Numbered from the stretch's first letter, positions 16,550 through 26,543 are shown. The stretch: 64,000 nucleotides of DNA from Pusillimonas sp. TS35 (GCF_009857885.1 NZ_WWER01000001.1:186001-250000); one strand, 5' to 3'. The notes: generated by a model from the letters alone, not told the origin. A program made the numbers and translations.

Positions 16550-18991
16550 TCAGCGGATGGCCCACCAGCCGGGCAGCAGGGCCTGGATGTGGGGTTGGCC
16601 GTAGCGGTCGTCGATCAGGTGCACGACGCCTTGGTCGGTGGTGGAGCGGATTACACGTCCTGCGGCCTGCACGACTTTGCGCAGGCCAGGATAAAGATAG
16701 GTGTAGTCGTAGGCGCGGCCTTCGCCAAACAGGGCCTGCATGCATTGCTGGCGCCGAGAGTTGATTGCGTTGAACTGTGGCAGGCCCAGGGTGGAGATGA
16801 AGGCGCCGATGAGGCGGCTGCCAGGCAGGTCCACGCCCTCGGAGAAGGCCCCGCCCAGCACCGCGAAGCCTATGCCCTGGCCGTCGTGCGCGAAGCGCTG
16901 CAGAAAGGCGCTGCGTGCCGCCTCATCCATGCCTCTCGCTTGCAGCCAGAAGGGGATGTCTGGGTAGGCGCGCGCAAAGTAGGCGGCCACTTGGTCCAGG
17001 TAGTCGAAGCTGCTGAAATAGCTCAGGTAATTGCCGGGCCGGTTGATAAATTGTTCCGCGATCAGGCGCGTGATGGGAGCCACGGAACGGGCGCGGTCGT
17101 TGTAGCGGGTGGATATGTTGTGCGCGATGCGCACCTGCAGTTGATGCGGCTGGAAAGGGGAGTCGGCATCCTGCCAGGCCGTGTCGTCGGGCAGCCCGAG
17201 CACGTCACGGTAGAAATCCCAGGGCGCCAACGTGGCGGAAAACAGCACCGCTGCATAGCAGGCTTGGAAGCTGGGCGCCAGATAGGGCGCTGGCACCATA
17301 TTGCGCAGCGTCAGCGTTTCATTGCAAGATGGCCTGTGCGCACCGGCGCGAGTCGGCTCGCGCGCGGCGTCGGCGGGGGCGTTCGGCAGCCTGGATGAGC
17401 GCATTGGCGCGCCAGATATGGCGGGCGTGCGCTTGGTGTATGCGCCGTCGATGCCAGCCATCGCAACATCGATGGTGAGATCCAGCACGGAATGCGCGCC
17501 GAAGGTGTCAGCCAGGCGCAGAAAATGGACCAGATCGAAGTGCAACTGCTGCAGCTCGGCGCCGGTGTCGTGGTGCGTGAACAGGCTGCCCGGCGGGGCA
17601 GGGTTGCTCAGGTGCTCACCCAGCGTAGCACTGGCCGCCTGCAGTGTAGTGAGCAGCTTGGCGGGCAGCGTGTCGTAAGCCTGCCAGCCCTGCTCTTGGC
17701 CGCCAAACGCGTCGCGCCAGGCGCGCAGCACGGCGTCAAGCGTGCGCCGCAAGGCCGGTGTGGCACCCGCGCGGGCGGCGCGCAAAGTGGGCAGACGCAG
17801 GCTTGCGCTGTACATGGCGCAGGCGCGGTCGACCAGGTTATGGGCCTCGTCCACCAACAGGCCCACGCGCCATTGCCGCTGCAAGGCCAACCCGCGCAAC
17901 AGGGCGCTGGTGTCGAAATAGTAGTTGTAATCGCCCACCACGACGTCGGCCCATTGCGCCAAATCATGGCTGAGCCAATAGGGGCAGATGCCGTGCGCCA
18001 GCGCAATGCGACGCAGGGCAGGGCGATCAAGCCAGCCGTGCACCACGGCTTCATCGCGCGCCGCTGGAAGGCGGTCGTAGAAGCCGCGCGCCAGCGGGCA
18101 GTCGTCGCCGTGGCAGGCCTTGCCGGGATGCTCGCAGGTTTTTTCGCGCGCGGCGAGCTCGAGCACACGCACGCCGGGAGGTCGCGTTTCATTGGCGTCG
18201 CGTGTGCCCAGCAGTTGGGCCAGGCTGTCCAGCGCCAGTTGGCGGCCCGATGTCTTGGCGGTAAGAAAGTAGACCACGTCCAGGCTTGTGCGCGGCGCAG
18301 CTTTCAGCATGGGAAACAGCGTGCCTAGTGTTTTGCCGACGCCAGTGGGTGCCTGGGCCAGCAGGCGCCGCGACTGCACCGTGGTTTTGTAGACGGCTTC
18401 GGCAAGTTGGCGTTGGCCCGGTCGCATGTGTGAAAAGGGGAACTTCAAACCGTCAAGTGTTTCGTCGCGTAGTACACGGTGTTGGCTTTCCTGCAGTGCC
18501 CATCGTGCAAAGGCCTGGTACAGGCCCTGGGTGTACTCTGCTAAGGCATCGGCGGCCCAGCTTTCTGTAAACAGGGTTTCTGTACCCTCGTCCAGTTCGT
18601 AATACACCAGCGCAAGATTGATGCTGGCAAACCCGCGTGTGCGGCACATCAGGTGGCCATAGACGCGGGCCTGCGCCCAGTGCAGAGCGCGGTGGTTGGC
18701 GGGGATGGCGTCCGCATCGCCCCGGTGGGTCTTGATTTCTTCCAGCCTGTTCAACAGCGGCGCATAGCCGTCGGCGCGCCCGCGTACGATCAAGGTATGG
18801 CCAGCGCTGCCCAGTTCCAGGGTTTCGGACAAGAACACTTCTTGTTCGTAGCCCGCTGGCCGACGGGCGCGTACGATGGCATGGCCCTCTATGCCTTCGA
18901 GTGCTGTGGGCGAAGGGGTGAAGCGCAGGTCAAGGTCTCCCGCGCGTGCGGTGAAGTCGCACAGTGCACGCACGGATACCGTGTAGCTCAT
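16550..18991 (-). CDS. Rad3/XPD-type ATP-dependent DNA helicase with N-terminal PD-(D/E)XK nuclease-like region
   Basis: This 813-residue protein combines a RecB/Cas4-like nuclease motif, D74 and E85-I86-K87 (GRADGYAP...EEIKTH), with a superfamily 2 helicase of the XPD/DinG type. Walker A is APTGVGKT at 214-221 and the DEAH box is at 381-384. Cysteines C286, C293, C298 and C336 between them match the 4Fe-4S domain of XPD-like helicases. A 5'-3' DNA repair helicase is the likely role. The ATG at 18991 overlaps the stop of the FAN1-type gene as ATGA, so the two are coupled; the longer open frame to 19048 would lie inside that gene. Confidence 0.88.
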   Translation of the reverse strand: MSYTVSVRALCDFTARAGDLDLRFTPSPTALEGIEGHAIVRARRPAGYEQEVFLSETLELGSAGHTLIVRGRADGYAPLLNRLEEIKTHRGDADAIPANHRALHWAQARVYGHLMCRTRGFASINLALVYYELDEGTETLFTESWAADALAEYTQGLYQAFARWALQESQHRVLRDETLDGLKFPFSHMRPGQRQLAEAVYKTTVQSRRLLAQAPTGVGKTLGTLFPMLKAAPRTSLDVVYFLTAKTSGRQLALDSLAQLLGTRDANETRPPGVRVLELAAREKTCEHPGKACHGDDCPLARGFYDRLPAARDEAVVHGWLDRPALRRIALAHGICPYWLSHDLAQWADVVVGDYNYYFDTSALLRGLALQRQWRVGLLVDEAHNLVDRACAMYSASLRLPTLRAARAGATPALRRTLDAVLRAWRDAFGGQEQGWQAYDTLPAKLLTTLQAASATLGEHLSNPAPPGSLFTHHDTGAELQQLHFDLVHFLRLADTFGAHSVLDLTIDVAMAGIDGAYTKRTPAISGAPMRSSRLPNAPADAAREPTRAGAHRPSCNETLTLRNMVPAPYLAPSFQACYAAVLFSATLAPWDFYRDVLGLPDDTAWQDADSPFQPHQLQVRIAHNISTRYNDRARSVAPITRLIAEQFINRPGNYLSYFSSFDYLDQVAAYFARAYPDIPFWLQARGMDEAARSAFLQRFAHDGQGIGFAVLGGAFSEGVDLPGSRLIGAFISTLGLPQFNAINSRRQQCMQALFGEGRAYDYTYLYPGLRKVVQAAGRVIRSTTDQGVVHLIDDRYGQPHIQALLPGWWAIR

Positions 18992-20727
18992 GCGGTGGCC
19001 TGCGCCTGTACATGGCAAACGCAGATGTCGATGCCCTGCGCCTGGCAATAGGCCAGCCAGCGGGCTTGGTTGTCCTGAATGCGGTCGCCAGGGCCCTTGA
19101 CTTCAATCAGGCGATAACGCCGCGTGCCGGGCCAGAACTGGATCAGGTCGGGAAGGCCGGAACGGTTGTCGCGGATGTTCTCGAGCAGGCGATCAAACAC
19201 CGCGCGCAGGTGACTGGCCGGAATGCACTGCAGAGCCAGGTCGAGCAGCGTGTCGTCGAGCGCATCCCAATAAACGAAGGGCGATTGCAGGCCACGCTTG
19301 GCCTGGTAGGTGCCGCGCACGGCCTGGATATGGCGGCCGTTGTCCAGCAGTGCCAGACAGGCTTCGAACTGGGCCGCGCGGCGTTCGCGAAACCCTGTGC
19401 GCAGCAAATCGGCCGGGCCGTGCTGGTAAGGGTGGAAGAACGCGCCCGGCACGCTGGCGAAGATTGCGTCCCAGCACAATAGGCCGAACAGCGAATTGAG
19501 CAGCGTGTTTTCCACATAAAAGGCCGGGGCATTGCCGCAGTGCAGGTGCGCGCGCACCGCTTCTTCGACGCGTGTGCCGGCGAGATCGAGCGCCAGGTCC
19601 AGGCGTGGCGGTACCGCCCGCGGAAAAGCCTTTTCGCTGACGTGCCCGCAAGATCGCCTCAAGCGCGGCAGCATCCTGCCTACAGCCTGTGCTTCGGCCT
19701 CGGAAGCGGGTTGTTGCAATGCCTGGGCAGCCAGTGCAAGCGCATCGGCGTGCTCGCCCAATTGCTCCAGCACGCGTATGCGGCGCGCGCGCGCTGCCGG
19801 GTCGGTGCTGGCTTTGTAGCAGGCGAGCGCCCCGCGCCACCGTCGCCGACGCTCGCCTTGCTGGCCGGCCGCAAACAGTAGCCGCGCGCGGCGGCTTTCT
19901 AGCCATTCGTTCGCGTACGGTAGAGCCGGTATCTGTGCACAGGCATCGGCCCATGCGTCGTCATCGGCGGCGGTGTCGAGTGCATCACGGCAGCCCTGCA
20001 ACAGCAGGTAATCGTCGATGTCCTGGCGGGTGGCAAAGGCGCGTGCTGCGTCGGGAAAAGCAACCTGCTCGTAGCGATACAGGCCCAGATCGGCCAGCAC
20101 GAATTCGCTCCAGTCTTGCCGCAGATTGCCGAAGAACATCAGGCGCAGGCGATCGCACAATGCCAGCAGTGTGACGCGATAGATGGTGTCTGGAAAAGCT
20201 CCGGATGTGATGTGCGGCGGTACGCCGGCGCCGATGCGCGCCGCGGCATTGGATGTAGGGCAGGCTGCTACCGCCCGCTCATCGCCGGCCGGCGCGCAGC
20301 CGCGGGCCTGCCATTGCGCCAGCGTGCCCGGATCGGGCCAATGTTCGCGTATAACTTTGCACTGGCTGGCTTTGGCGGCGCCTAGCAGTTCAACCAGCTC
20401 GGTGCGGGTAAGAAGGCGGAATAGTTCGTCGGCCGTTAGCGCGGGATCTTGCACAAGCCAGCCATGGGCCAGCAGCGGGGCTGCTGCTGCTTGCGTATCG
20501 CCGACCTCAGCGTAGGCCAGTTTGCTGGCCCGGAATAGATCGCCCTTGCGCATGACCATGCGTACGAGCAGGCCGCGCGACGGTTTGGGAAGTGCTGCGA
20601 ATCCAGCGATAAAGGATTGTTCTTCTGGCGCAAGCAGGCCTTGATAGCGTGCGGAGACCCAGTCGAGCATGAACTGGAAGTTATTGAGGTAATACCACGG
20701 ATTGGGCAATACAGGATGCGCGGGCAT
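18988..20727 (-). CDS. FAN1-type VRR-NUC structure-specific nuclease
   Basis: This 579-residue protein ends in a VRR-NUC domain. The catalytic PD-(D/E)XK residues are D527 (SGLPDLIQF), E542 and K544 (LIEVKGPGD), followed by the conserved D-x-x-Q-x-x-W pattern (DNQARWL). The length and the repeat-rich helical N-terminal region match bacterial FAN1, a 5'-flap/exonuclease that unhooks DNA interstrand crosslinks. The start MPAHPVLPNPWYYLNNFQFML is family-like. It is the first gene of a two-gene unit with the XPD-like helicase, which suggests the pair repairs crosslinked or branched DNA together. Confidence 0.88.
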   Translation of the reverse strand: MPAHPVLPNPWYYLNNFQFMLDWVSARYQGLLAPEEQSFIAGFAALPKPSRGLLVRMVMRKGDLFRASKLAYAEVGDTQAAAAPLLAHGWLVQDPALTADELFRLLTRTELVELLGAAKASQCKVIREHWPDPGTLAQWQARGCAPAGDERAVAACPTSNAAARIGAGVPPHITSGAFPDTIYRVTLLALCDRLRLMFFGNLRQDWSEFVLADLGLYRYEQVAFPDAARAFATRQDIDDYLLLQGCRDALDTAADDDAWADACAQIPALPYANEWLESRRARLLFAAGQQGERRRRWRGALACYKASTDPAARARRIRVLEQLGEHADALALAAQALQQPASEAEAQAVGRMLPRLRRSCGHVSEKAFPRAVPPRLDLALDLAGTRVEEAVRAHLHCGNAPAFYVENTLLNSLFGLLCWDAIFASVPGAFFHPYQHGPADLLRTGFRERRAAQFEACLALLDNGRHIQAVRGTYQAKRGLQSPFVYWDALDDTLLDLALQCIPASHLRAVFDRLLENIRDNRSGLPDLIQFWPGTRRYRLIEVKGPGDRIQDNQARWLAYCQAQGIDICVCHVQAQATA

Positions 20728-20890
20728 GGGAGATTGATGCTGGTTTTATATCCAGTTTAACAGCAGCGCGCCGCGTCCCGCACCATGGTTTTTGATACGG
20801 GACTGTTACTGGCTTAGTGGCAATGTTAAGGAGTTGTAGCGCTATGCCGGGCAAGTAGCCGAGTCCGTTACGTCTAGTGAGGAATGCGGG

Positions 20891-21012
20891 TTGACCCATT
20901 TGCGCAGCCGCCTTACGGTAGCGTAACAGTCTCCGTAACAGGCCAGTGCTGCCTGACCACAGAGGTCAGGTTGTTGGGCTCGCAATGCATTGCGCATTGC
21001 GAGCCTTTTTTT
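20891..21012 (+). ncRNA. Candidate small RNA with intrinsic terminator
   Basis: Between the divergent FAN1 and photolyase genes the plus strand holds three hairpins in a row: TTACG/CGTAA at 20913-20926, CCTGACC/GGTCAGG at 20952-20970, and the 12-bp terminator stem. The last is followed by seven T residues. TTGACC at 20891-20896 could be a -35 element, but the -10 is weak, so the 5' end is uncertain. The terminator is about 200 bp before the photolyase start and not after any gene, so a free-standing transcript or a terminated leader is implied. I do not recognise a known RNA family. Confidence 0.45.
20977..21012 (+). terminator. Strong intrinsic terminator
   Basis: GGCTCGCAATGC at 20977-20988 pairs perfectly with GCATTGCGAGCC at 20994-21005 around a five-base loop, followed by a T7 run. 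There is no T run on the opposite side, so it works on the plus strand. No plus-strand protein gene ends upstream of it. Confidence 0.85.
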
Positions 21013-21083
21013 GTATGCAGGACGGGCGGGTGCGAATGTCTATCGGGATGACAGTCTGTGGGGTGAGTAGCGGCGCTGGGGCT

Positions 21084-21101
21084 GTTGGTATCATTACCAA
21101 C
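21084..21101. repeat. Perfect inverted repeat upstream of phrB
   Basis: GTTGGTA and TACCAAC form seven-base arms around TCAT. It lies about 110 bp before the photolyase start and could be an operator. No regulator gene is adjacent. Confidence 0.5.
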
Positions 21102-21208
21102 GCTGCTGCGTACTGCGTTCGTGGCGGCGCATGGATTTGACGCTATGCCGCCGGTAGACGGATTTCAGTGCCACCTGCTTACCCTATGAAGACGAGGGAA
21201 CCCGATTC

Positions 21209-22690
21209 GTGAAACCCGCAAGTGCCCTGGTGTGGATGCGGCGCGATCTGCGCTGTGATGACAATGCCGCGCTGTATCACGCGCTGCGCCGCTTCGAACG
21301 GGTGTATTGCGTATTCGTGTTCGACACCGGGATTCTGGATGTGCTGCCCAGCCGCACGGATCGGCGCGTTGCGTTCATCCATGCAAGCGTGCTGGCGCTG
21401 GACGATGGGCTGCGCCAACTTGCCGCGCGTAGCGGTGCGCCTGGTGGCGGCTTGATTGTGCGTCATGGCCCGGCGCAGGCGTGCATCGTGACGTTGGCGC
21501 GTAGTCTCGGCGTGCGCGAGGTGTTGGTCAATCGCGACTACGAACCCGAGGCCATCGCACGCGACCGCTCTGTGGCGCAGGCGCTGCACGGGCAGGGCAT
21601 CGCGTTCAGCGACTATAAAGATCAGGTACTTCTGGATCGCGACGAAGTGCTGACCCAACAGGGGCAGCCTTACAGTGTGTTCACGCCTTACAAGCGAGCA
21701 TGGCTGCAAAAGCTGGATGCCTTTCAGCTTAAGCCCTATCCGGTGGATCGCTATGCCCGGCATCTGGCTGCCCCGCCGGCAGGGGAGTCTCTGCCGAAAC
21801 TGGCAGATCTGGGTTTTTTACCCACTAACCTGCACATGTTGCCTTTGCCCACCGGCATGCAAGGAGCCCAGCAACTGCTGCGGGACTTCATTCCGCGCAT
21901 GGCGGCTTACAAAACGGCACGCGACTATCCTGGCCGCAAGGGGGTGTCCTACCTCTCGGTACATTTACGCTTTGGCACCATTTCTGTCAGGCAACTGGCG
22001 GCGTTGGCGGCAGCGCGGGCCGCGCAAGGCTGCGAGGGCGCGCAGACCTGGTTGTCGGAGCTGGCGTGGCGCGATTTCTACTTCATGATCCTGTGGCATC
22101 ACCCGCATGTGGTCACGCACTCGTTCAGGCCCGCATACGACCGTGTGCAGTGGGACGACGCCCCCGATCTTTGGCGGGCATGGTGCGAAGCGCGTACAGG
22201 CTATCCGCTGGTTGATGCAGCGATGCGTCAATTGCACCAGACGGGCTATATGCATAATCGTTTGCGCATGGTGGTGGCGAGCTTCCTGACCAAAGACCTG
22301 GGTATAGACTGGCGCTGGGGTGAGCGGCATTTCGCCGAGCATCTGAACGACTATGATCTTGCGGCCAACAACGGCGGTTGGCAGTGGGCGGCTTCCACGG
22401 GCTGCGATGCGCAGCCCTGGTTTCGCATTTTCAACCCTGTGACACAGTCGCAGAAGTTCGACCCGCAAGGGCTCTTTATTCGTCGCTATCTACCGGAATT
22501 GAGCCGTATACCAGACAAGCACGTCCACTTTCCGGCAGCCATGAAGCCGGCCGACCTTGCCGCGTGTGGCGTGTATTTGGGCAAGACGTACCCCGAACCG
22601 GTGGTTGATCACGCGAAAGCGCGCCAGCGCACACTGAAGCGCTTCACGCTGTGGCTGGCGGCAGATCCGGAGGTGACGGCCGGCGAATGA
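21209..22690 (+). CDS. phrB: Deoxyribodipyrimidine photolyase (class I CPD photolyase)
   Basis: This 493-residue flavoprotein repairs cyclobutane pyrimidine dimers with light. The N-terminal antenna domain begins with VWMRRDLRCDDNAAL, and the C-terminal FAD domain contains WRDFYFMILWHHP, the hallmark of class I photolyases, then YPLVDAAMRQLHQTGYMHNR and NDYDLAANNGGWQWAASTGCD. The start is GTG at 21209 with GAGGGA nine bases upstream. It is convergent with the SpeD-SpeE gene, 45 bp apart, and stands alone on its strand. Confidence 0.96.
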   Translation: MKPASALVWMRRDLRCDDNAALYHALRRFERVYCVFVFDTGILDVLPSRTDRRVAFIHASVLALDDGLRQLAARSGAPGGGLIVRHGPAQACIVTLARSLGVREVLVNRDYEPEAIARDRSVAQALHGQGIAFSDYKDQVLLDRDEVLTQQGQPYSVFTPYKRAWLQKLDAFQLKPYPVDRYARHLAAPPAGESLPKLADLGFLPTNLHMLPLPTGMQGAQQLLRDFIPRMAAYKTARDYPGRKGVSYLSVHLRFGTISVRQLAALAAARAAQGCEGAQTWLSELAWRDFYFMILWHHPHVVTHSFRPAYDRVQWDDAPDLWRAWCEARTGYPLVDAAMRQLHQTGYMHNRLRMVVASFLTKDLGIDWRWGERHFAEHLNDYDLAANNGGWQWAASTGCDAQPWFRIFNPVTQSQKFDPQGLFIRRYLPELSRIPDKHVHFPAAMKPADLAACGVYLGKTYPEPVVDHAKARQRTLKRFTLWLAADPEVTAGE

Positions 22691-22735
22691 ACATTTGCCA
22701 CTCACCGGCCTGGCCGCGCCGTGCCTTCACGCCAC

Positions 22736-24043
22736 TTAGTTTGTGGCGGCGATTGGCGCCGGTGCGGGAAGCAGCGCCCGGTAATAGTTAGGCAATGCGA
22801 ACAGTGCGCCGTGGATGTCGGCGTTGTAGTATTGCAGTGCCCCAATGCCGCGGTCGATCAGCCGCTGTTCGATAACGGCAGCCGGTATCTCGCGCGGGTT
22901 TAGCGTGTTGGACACCACCGCCAGCGCCCAGTACGTGCCGTACAGGGGGATATGCAGCCCGTAAGCGTGTACTTGGTCGAATACGCCCGCCAGGCTGGCA
23001 GCCAGGCCACGCACTTGTTCGGGCTCGTGGAAGGGGGTGCCAAGATGCAGTGCCATTGCGCCGCCGGGTGCGAGCACGCGTTCGCACAGGGCGAAGAATT
23101 CGTGCGTATAAAGCGGGCCGGCTGGCGTTTCGGGGTCGGTGAGATCCAGCAGGATGAGGTCGAATGCAGCACCGGAATTGACGCAATCGGCCAAATAGCG
23201 GGCGCCGTCTTGTATGTGCACGGTGACGCGCGGATCGTCCAGCGCGCCGTGATTGATGGCGCGCAAATGCTCGCGCGCCACGTCGACAACGTCGCCGTCG
23301 AGCTCAACCAGGGTGATGGATTCGATGCCCGCATGCTTGAGCAACTCTTCGAGCGCACCGCCGTCACCGCCGCCGATGATCAGGGCGTTGCGTGGATCGG
23401 GGTGCGCCGTGGCGGCCGGATGCACCATCGCCTCGTGATAGAAGAACTCGTCGGCTTCAGACGTCATGAAGTGATCGTCCAGTTTGAGCGTCAGGCCCAA
23501 TTCGGGCGATTGCAGCAGCTCAAGGTGCTGGTAAGGCGTCTGGCGCGACAGCACACGGCGGTTGAAGCGAAAGCCGTATACGCTATCGGCATTGGTATGT
23601 TCGAGCACAATCCCGGGCGGCTGTACCTGCGGCGCAGAGGCACCCTCTGGGATGGTTTCGTGCGGGCCGTTTTCGTCGCCGCGCATCAGGCGGCCGCGCT
23701 GCAGGCTGGCCGGCTTGAACGCGGCCAGCAGTGTTTCAAGCAGTTGTTCGGCCTTGGCGGAGTTGTCACCCATGAAGTTGCATACATACACATCGAGTGT
23801 TACACCGCCGCGCTCGGGCCAAGTATGCAGGGCGAGGTGGGATTCGGCCAGCAGCAGCATACCGGTTACACCGCCCGGCTCGCCCTGAAAATCGGGAAAG
23901 GTATGCCATTTGTCGGCGACCAGTGTCAGGCCGGCATCTAGCGTTAGCCGGCGGCAAAGCTCGGCCAGGGGCGCTGCGTCGGTGAGCAGCGCGGGATTGC
24001 ATGCGCAATGGTAAAGATCTGCGGTCAGGTGCAGGCCCTGCAT
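22736..24043 (-). CDS. S-adenosylmethionine decarboxylase-spermidine synthase fusion
   Basis: This 435-residue fusion joins SpeD to SpeE. Residues 1-130 are bacterial S-adenosylmethionine decarboxylase: S68 in ESHLALHTWPE is the expected pyruvoyl-forming serine, with H73 and C88 conserved. From about residue 155 the spermidine synthase fold follows, with the nucleotide motif IIGGGDGGALEELLKH, then VELDGDVVDVA and LLDLTDPE. One chain would thus make decarboxylated AdoMet and transfer its aminopropyl group to putrescine. The start at 24043 has AAGGAG seven bases upstream; the frame is open 198 bp further but without similarity. The gene ends 45 bp from phrB. Confidence 0.93.
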   Translation of the reverse strand: MQGLHLTADLYHCACNPALLTDAAPLAELCRRLTLDAGLTLVADKWHTFPDFQGEPGGVTGMLLLAESHLALHTWPERGGVTLDVYVCNFMGDNSAKAEQLLETLLAAFKPASLQRGRLMRGDENGPHETIPEGASAPQVQPPGIVLEHTNADSVYGFRFNRRVLSRQTPYQHLELLQSPELGLTLKLDDHFMTSEADEFFYHEAMVHPAATAHPDPRNALIIGGGDGGALEELLKHAGIESITLVELDGDVVDVAREHLRAINHGALDDPRVTVHIQDGARYLADCVNSGAAFDLILLDLTDPETPAGPLYTHEFFALCERVLAPGGAMALHLGTPFHEPEQVRGLAASLAGVFDQVHAYGLHIPLYGTYWALAVVSNTLNPREIPAAVIEQRLIDRGIGALQYYNADIHGALFALPNYYRALLPAPAPIAATN

Positions 24044-24537
24044 GTCAATGCTCCTTGGTGAAAAGACGTCTGCGCCAAGGTCAGGCACACGGAAAGCCCA
24101 ATACGCCGGCACGATGCCGGCTGTGGCGGATATACGGCAGGCGGGACAGCGCCAGCCGCGGCGATGCCGCCGCCGGCGCCAGGGCCCGCGGTGGCAGGTT
24201 GATGGCACGCGCCAGCGTGCGCATGCCACAAAATTTTGCAAAACGCGTCAAATTTGTCGCGCAATCGCAAAAACGTATGAGTATATAGGCAAGCGCAAGA
24301 AGCTGCCGACGCCCGCGACTTCAGTTGCCGTGCGCGATGCATTGCACAAGGCTATGATTAGTGATTAACCAGCGTGGCTCCAGCTATTCGGTGTGTTTTA
24401 GCGCTAATGGATCGCCTGCACGCGTGGCTGGATGGTATACGCAGGGCGGCTGCCAGGCCCGCTTTACCGCTCATGCCACGCGATCAAGAATAACGTTTTC
24501 GTATATATCGGACAATCACGACATGGAGATTCAGCAA
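24044..24537. other. Divergent intergenic region between the SpeD-SpeE fusion and pckG
   Basis: No gene is supported in these 494 bp. TTTTGCAAAA at 24234-24243 is a perfect ten-base palindrome in an A/T-rich patch. TATATA at 24502-24507 could be the -10 of pckG, giving a leader of about 25 bases. Confidence 0.5.
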
Positions 24538-26382
24538 ATGCGATCCGAAGACAATCTGACGGGCCAGACGGCGCCCGAGCACGTACGGCACAAAGGCTTG
24601 GTAGAGTGGGTGAGCCGGGTGGCCGAACTGACTGAGCCGGACCGCATTGTATGGTGCGACGGCTCTCAGGAAGAATACGACGCATTGTGCGCCCAGATGG
24701 TTAAATCAGGCACCCTGACGCGCCTGAATCCGGCCAAGCGGCCCAACTCTTATCTCGCATGGTCCTCGCCCTCCGATGTCGCACGTGTGGAAGACCGTAC
24801 CTTCATTTGCTCCGAGCGCAAAGAAGACGCGGGCCCCACCAACAACTGGGCCGCACCCAACGAAATGCGCCAGACGCTCGACGGGTTATTCCAGGGCTGC
24901 ATGCGCGGGCGCACCATGTATGTGGTGCCATTTTCGATGGGCCCGTTGGGTTCGCCCATTTCGCATATCGGCATCGAGCTCACCGACAGCCCGTATGTTG
25001 TGGTCAATATGCGCATCATGACACGCATGGGCAACGCGGTGTACGACCTGCTGGGCGAAGACGGTGAATTCGTGCCCTGTGTACATTCAGTGGGCAAGCC
25101 GCTGGCGCATGGCGAGGCAGACGTGCCCTGGCCCTGCAACGACACCAAATATATAGTCCACTATCCCGAAACGCGTGAAATCTGGAGCTTCGGCTCTGGC
25201 TACGGGGGCAACGCGCTGCTGGGCAAAAAGTGTTTTGCGCTGCGCATCGCCTCCACCATGGGGCGCGACCAGGGTTGGCTGGCCGAGCATATGCTCATCC
25301 TGGGCGTCGAATCTCCCGAAGGCCGCAAGCACCATGTGGCGGCTGCCTTCCCGTCGGCCTGCGGCAAGACCAACTTTGCCATGCTGATTCCGCCAGCCGG
25401 TCTGGGTGGCTGGAAGATCACCACGATCGGTGACGATATTGCGTGGATCAAACCAGGCCCCGACGGCCGGCTGCATGCCATCAACCCAGAAGCGGGCTAC
25501 TTTGGTGTAGCCCCAGGCACCAGCGAGAAAACGAACTTCAATGCCATGGCCACTCTGCGGGCCAACGTAATCTTCACCAATGTCGCACTGACTGATGATG
25601 GCGATGTCTGGTGGGAAGGTATGACCGACGAGCCGCCAGCCCATCTCATCGACTGGCAGGGGCGCGATTGGACGCCGGACATTGCCCGCGAAACCGGCCG
25701 CAAGGCGGCGCATCCAAACGCGCGCTTCACGGCCCCTGCCTCGCAATGTCCGTCCATCGATCCCGAATGGGAAAACCCGGCCGGCGTTGTCATCGACGCG
25801 TTCATCTTTGGTGGCCGCCGCTCCGACACCGTGCCGCTGGTCACCGAGGCACGCAACTGGGCTGAAGGCGTCTACATGGCTGCCACCATGGGCTCCGAAA
25901 CCACCGCTGCGGCAGCGGGCAAGCAGGGTGTCGTGCGGCGAGATCCCTTCGCCATGCTGCCATTCTGCGGCTACAACATGGGCGATTACTTCGGCCACTG
26001 GCTGCGCCTGGGTGAAAACCTTGCTGCACAAGGCGCAGTCCTGCCGCGTATTTATTGCGTCAATTGGTTCCGCAAAGGCCCGGACGGCAAGTTTGTCTGG
26101 CCGGGCTTCGGTGACAACATGCGGGTGCTCAAATGGATGGTAGGCCGCATCGAAGGCGCTGCCGATGGCCAGGAGAACGTCTTCGGCATTTCGCCGCGCT
26201 ACGAGGATCTCGATTGGGCGGGCGCCAGCTTCGATGAGGACAGCTTCGCGCAAGTGATGGCGTCCGATGCACCGGCCTGGCAGGTCGAGCTTGCCTTGCA
26301 TGAAGAACTGTTCGTTCGCTTGGCGGGGCGCTTGCCCGAAGATCTTTCGCGCATCCAGAAGGATTGGGCGGGGCGCCTGTAA
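24538..26382 (+). CDS. pckG: Phosphoenolpyruvate carboxykinase (GTP)
   Basis: This 614-residue enzyme converts oxaloacetate and GTP to PEP, CO2 and GDP in gluconeogenesis. It belongs to the GTP family: the P-loop with its reactive cysteine is [12 protein letters not shown], and [33 protein letters not shown] and [14 protein letters not shown] are family blocks. The start [10 protein letters not shown] at 24538 has GGAGA eight bases before it; an in-frame ATG at 24523 and an open frame back to 24361 are less likely. A strong stem-loop follows the gene. Its presence fits growth on organic acids, as the transporters in this window suggest. Confidence 0.96.
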   Translation: MRSEDNLTGQTAPEHVRHKGLVEWVSRVAELTEPDRIVWCDGSQEEYDALCAQMVKSGTLTRLNPAKRPNSYLAWSSPSDVARVEDRTFICSERKEDAGPTNNWAAPNEMRQTLDGLFQGCMRGRTMYVVPFSMGPLGSPISHIGIELTDSPYVVVNMRIMTRMGNAVYDLLGEDGEFVPCVHSVGKPLAHGEADVPWPCNDTKYIVHYPETREIWSFGSGYGGNALLGKKCFALRIASTMGRDQGWLAEHMLILGVESPEGRKHHVAAAFPSACGKTNFAMLIPPAGLGGWKITTIGDDIAWIKPGPDGRLHAINPEAGYFGVAPGTSEKTNFNAMATLRANVIFTNVALTDDGDVWWEGMTDEPPAHLIDWQGRDWTPDIARETGRKAAHPNARFTAPASQCPSIDPEWENPAGVVIDAFIFGGRRSDTVPLVTEARNWAEGVYMAATMGSETTAAAAGKQGVVRRDPFAMLPFCGYNMGDYFGHWLRLGENLAAQGAVLPRIYCVNWFRKGPDGKFVWPGFGDNMRVLKWMVGRIEGAADGQENVFGISPRYEDLDWAGASFDEDSFAQVMASDAPAWQVELALHEELFVRLAGRLPEDLSRIQKDWAGRL

Positions 26383-26543
26383 CGCTGGGCGCGTTTACGC
26401 GCTGCGCGCGCCAAAACGGAGCGGCGCAGCCGCCCTGGCACCGGTCGGGCTGCTGCGTTCGTGTGCGCGCCACGAAGCGCGCACACAGCGAAACAATAGC
26501 CCCCATTTCGAGAAGGCAGCGCATAGCGCCAGTCAAATCAGGA

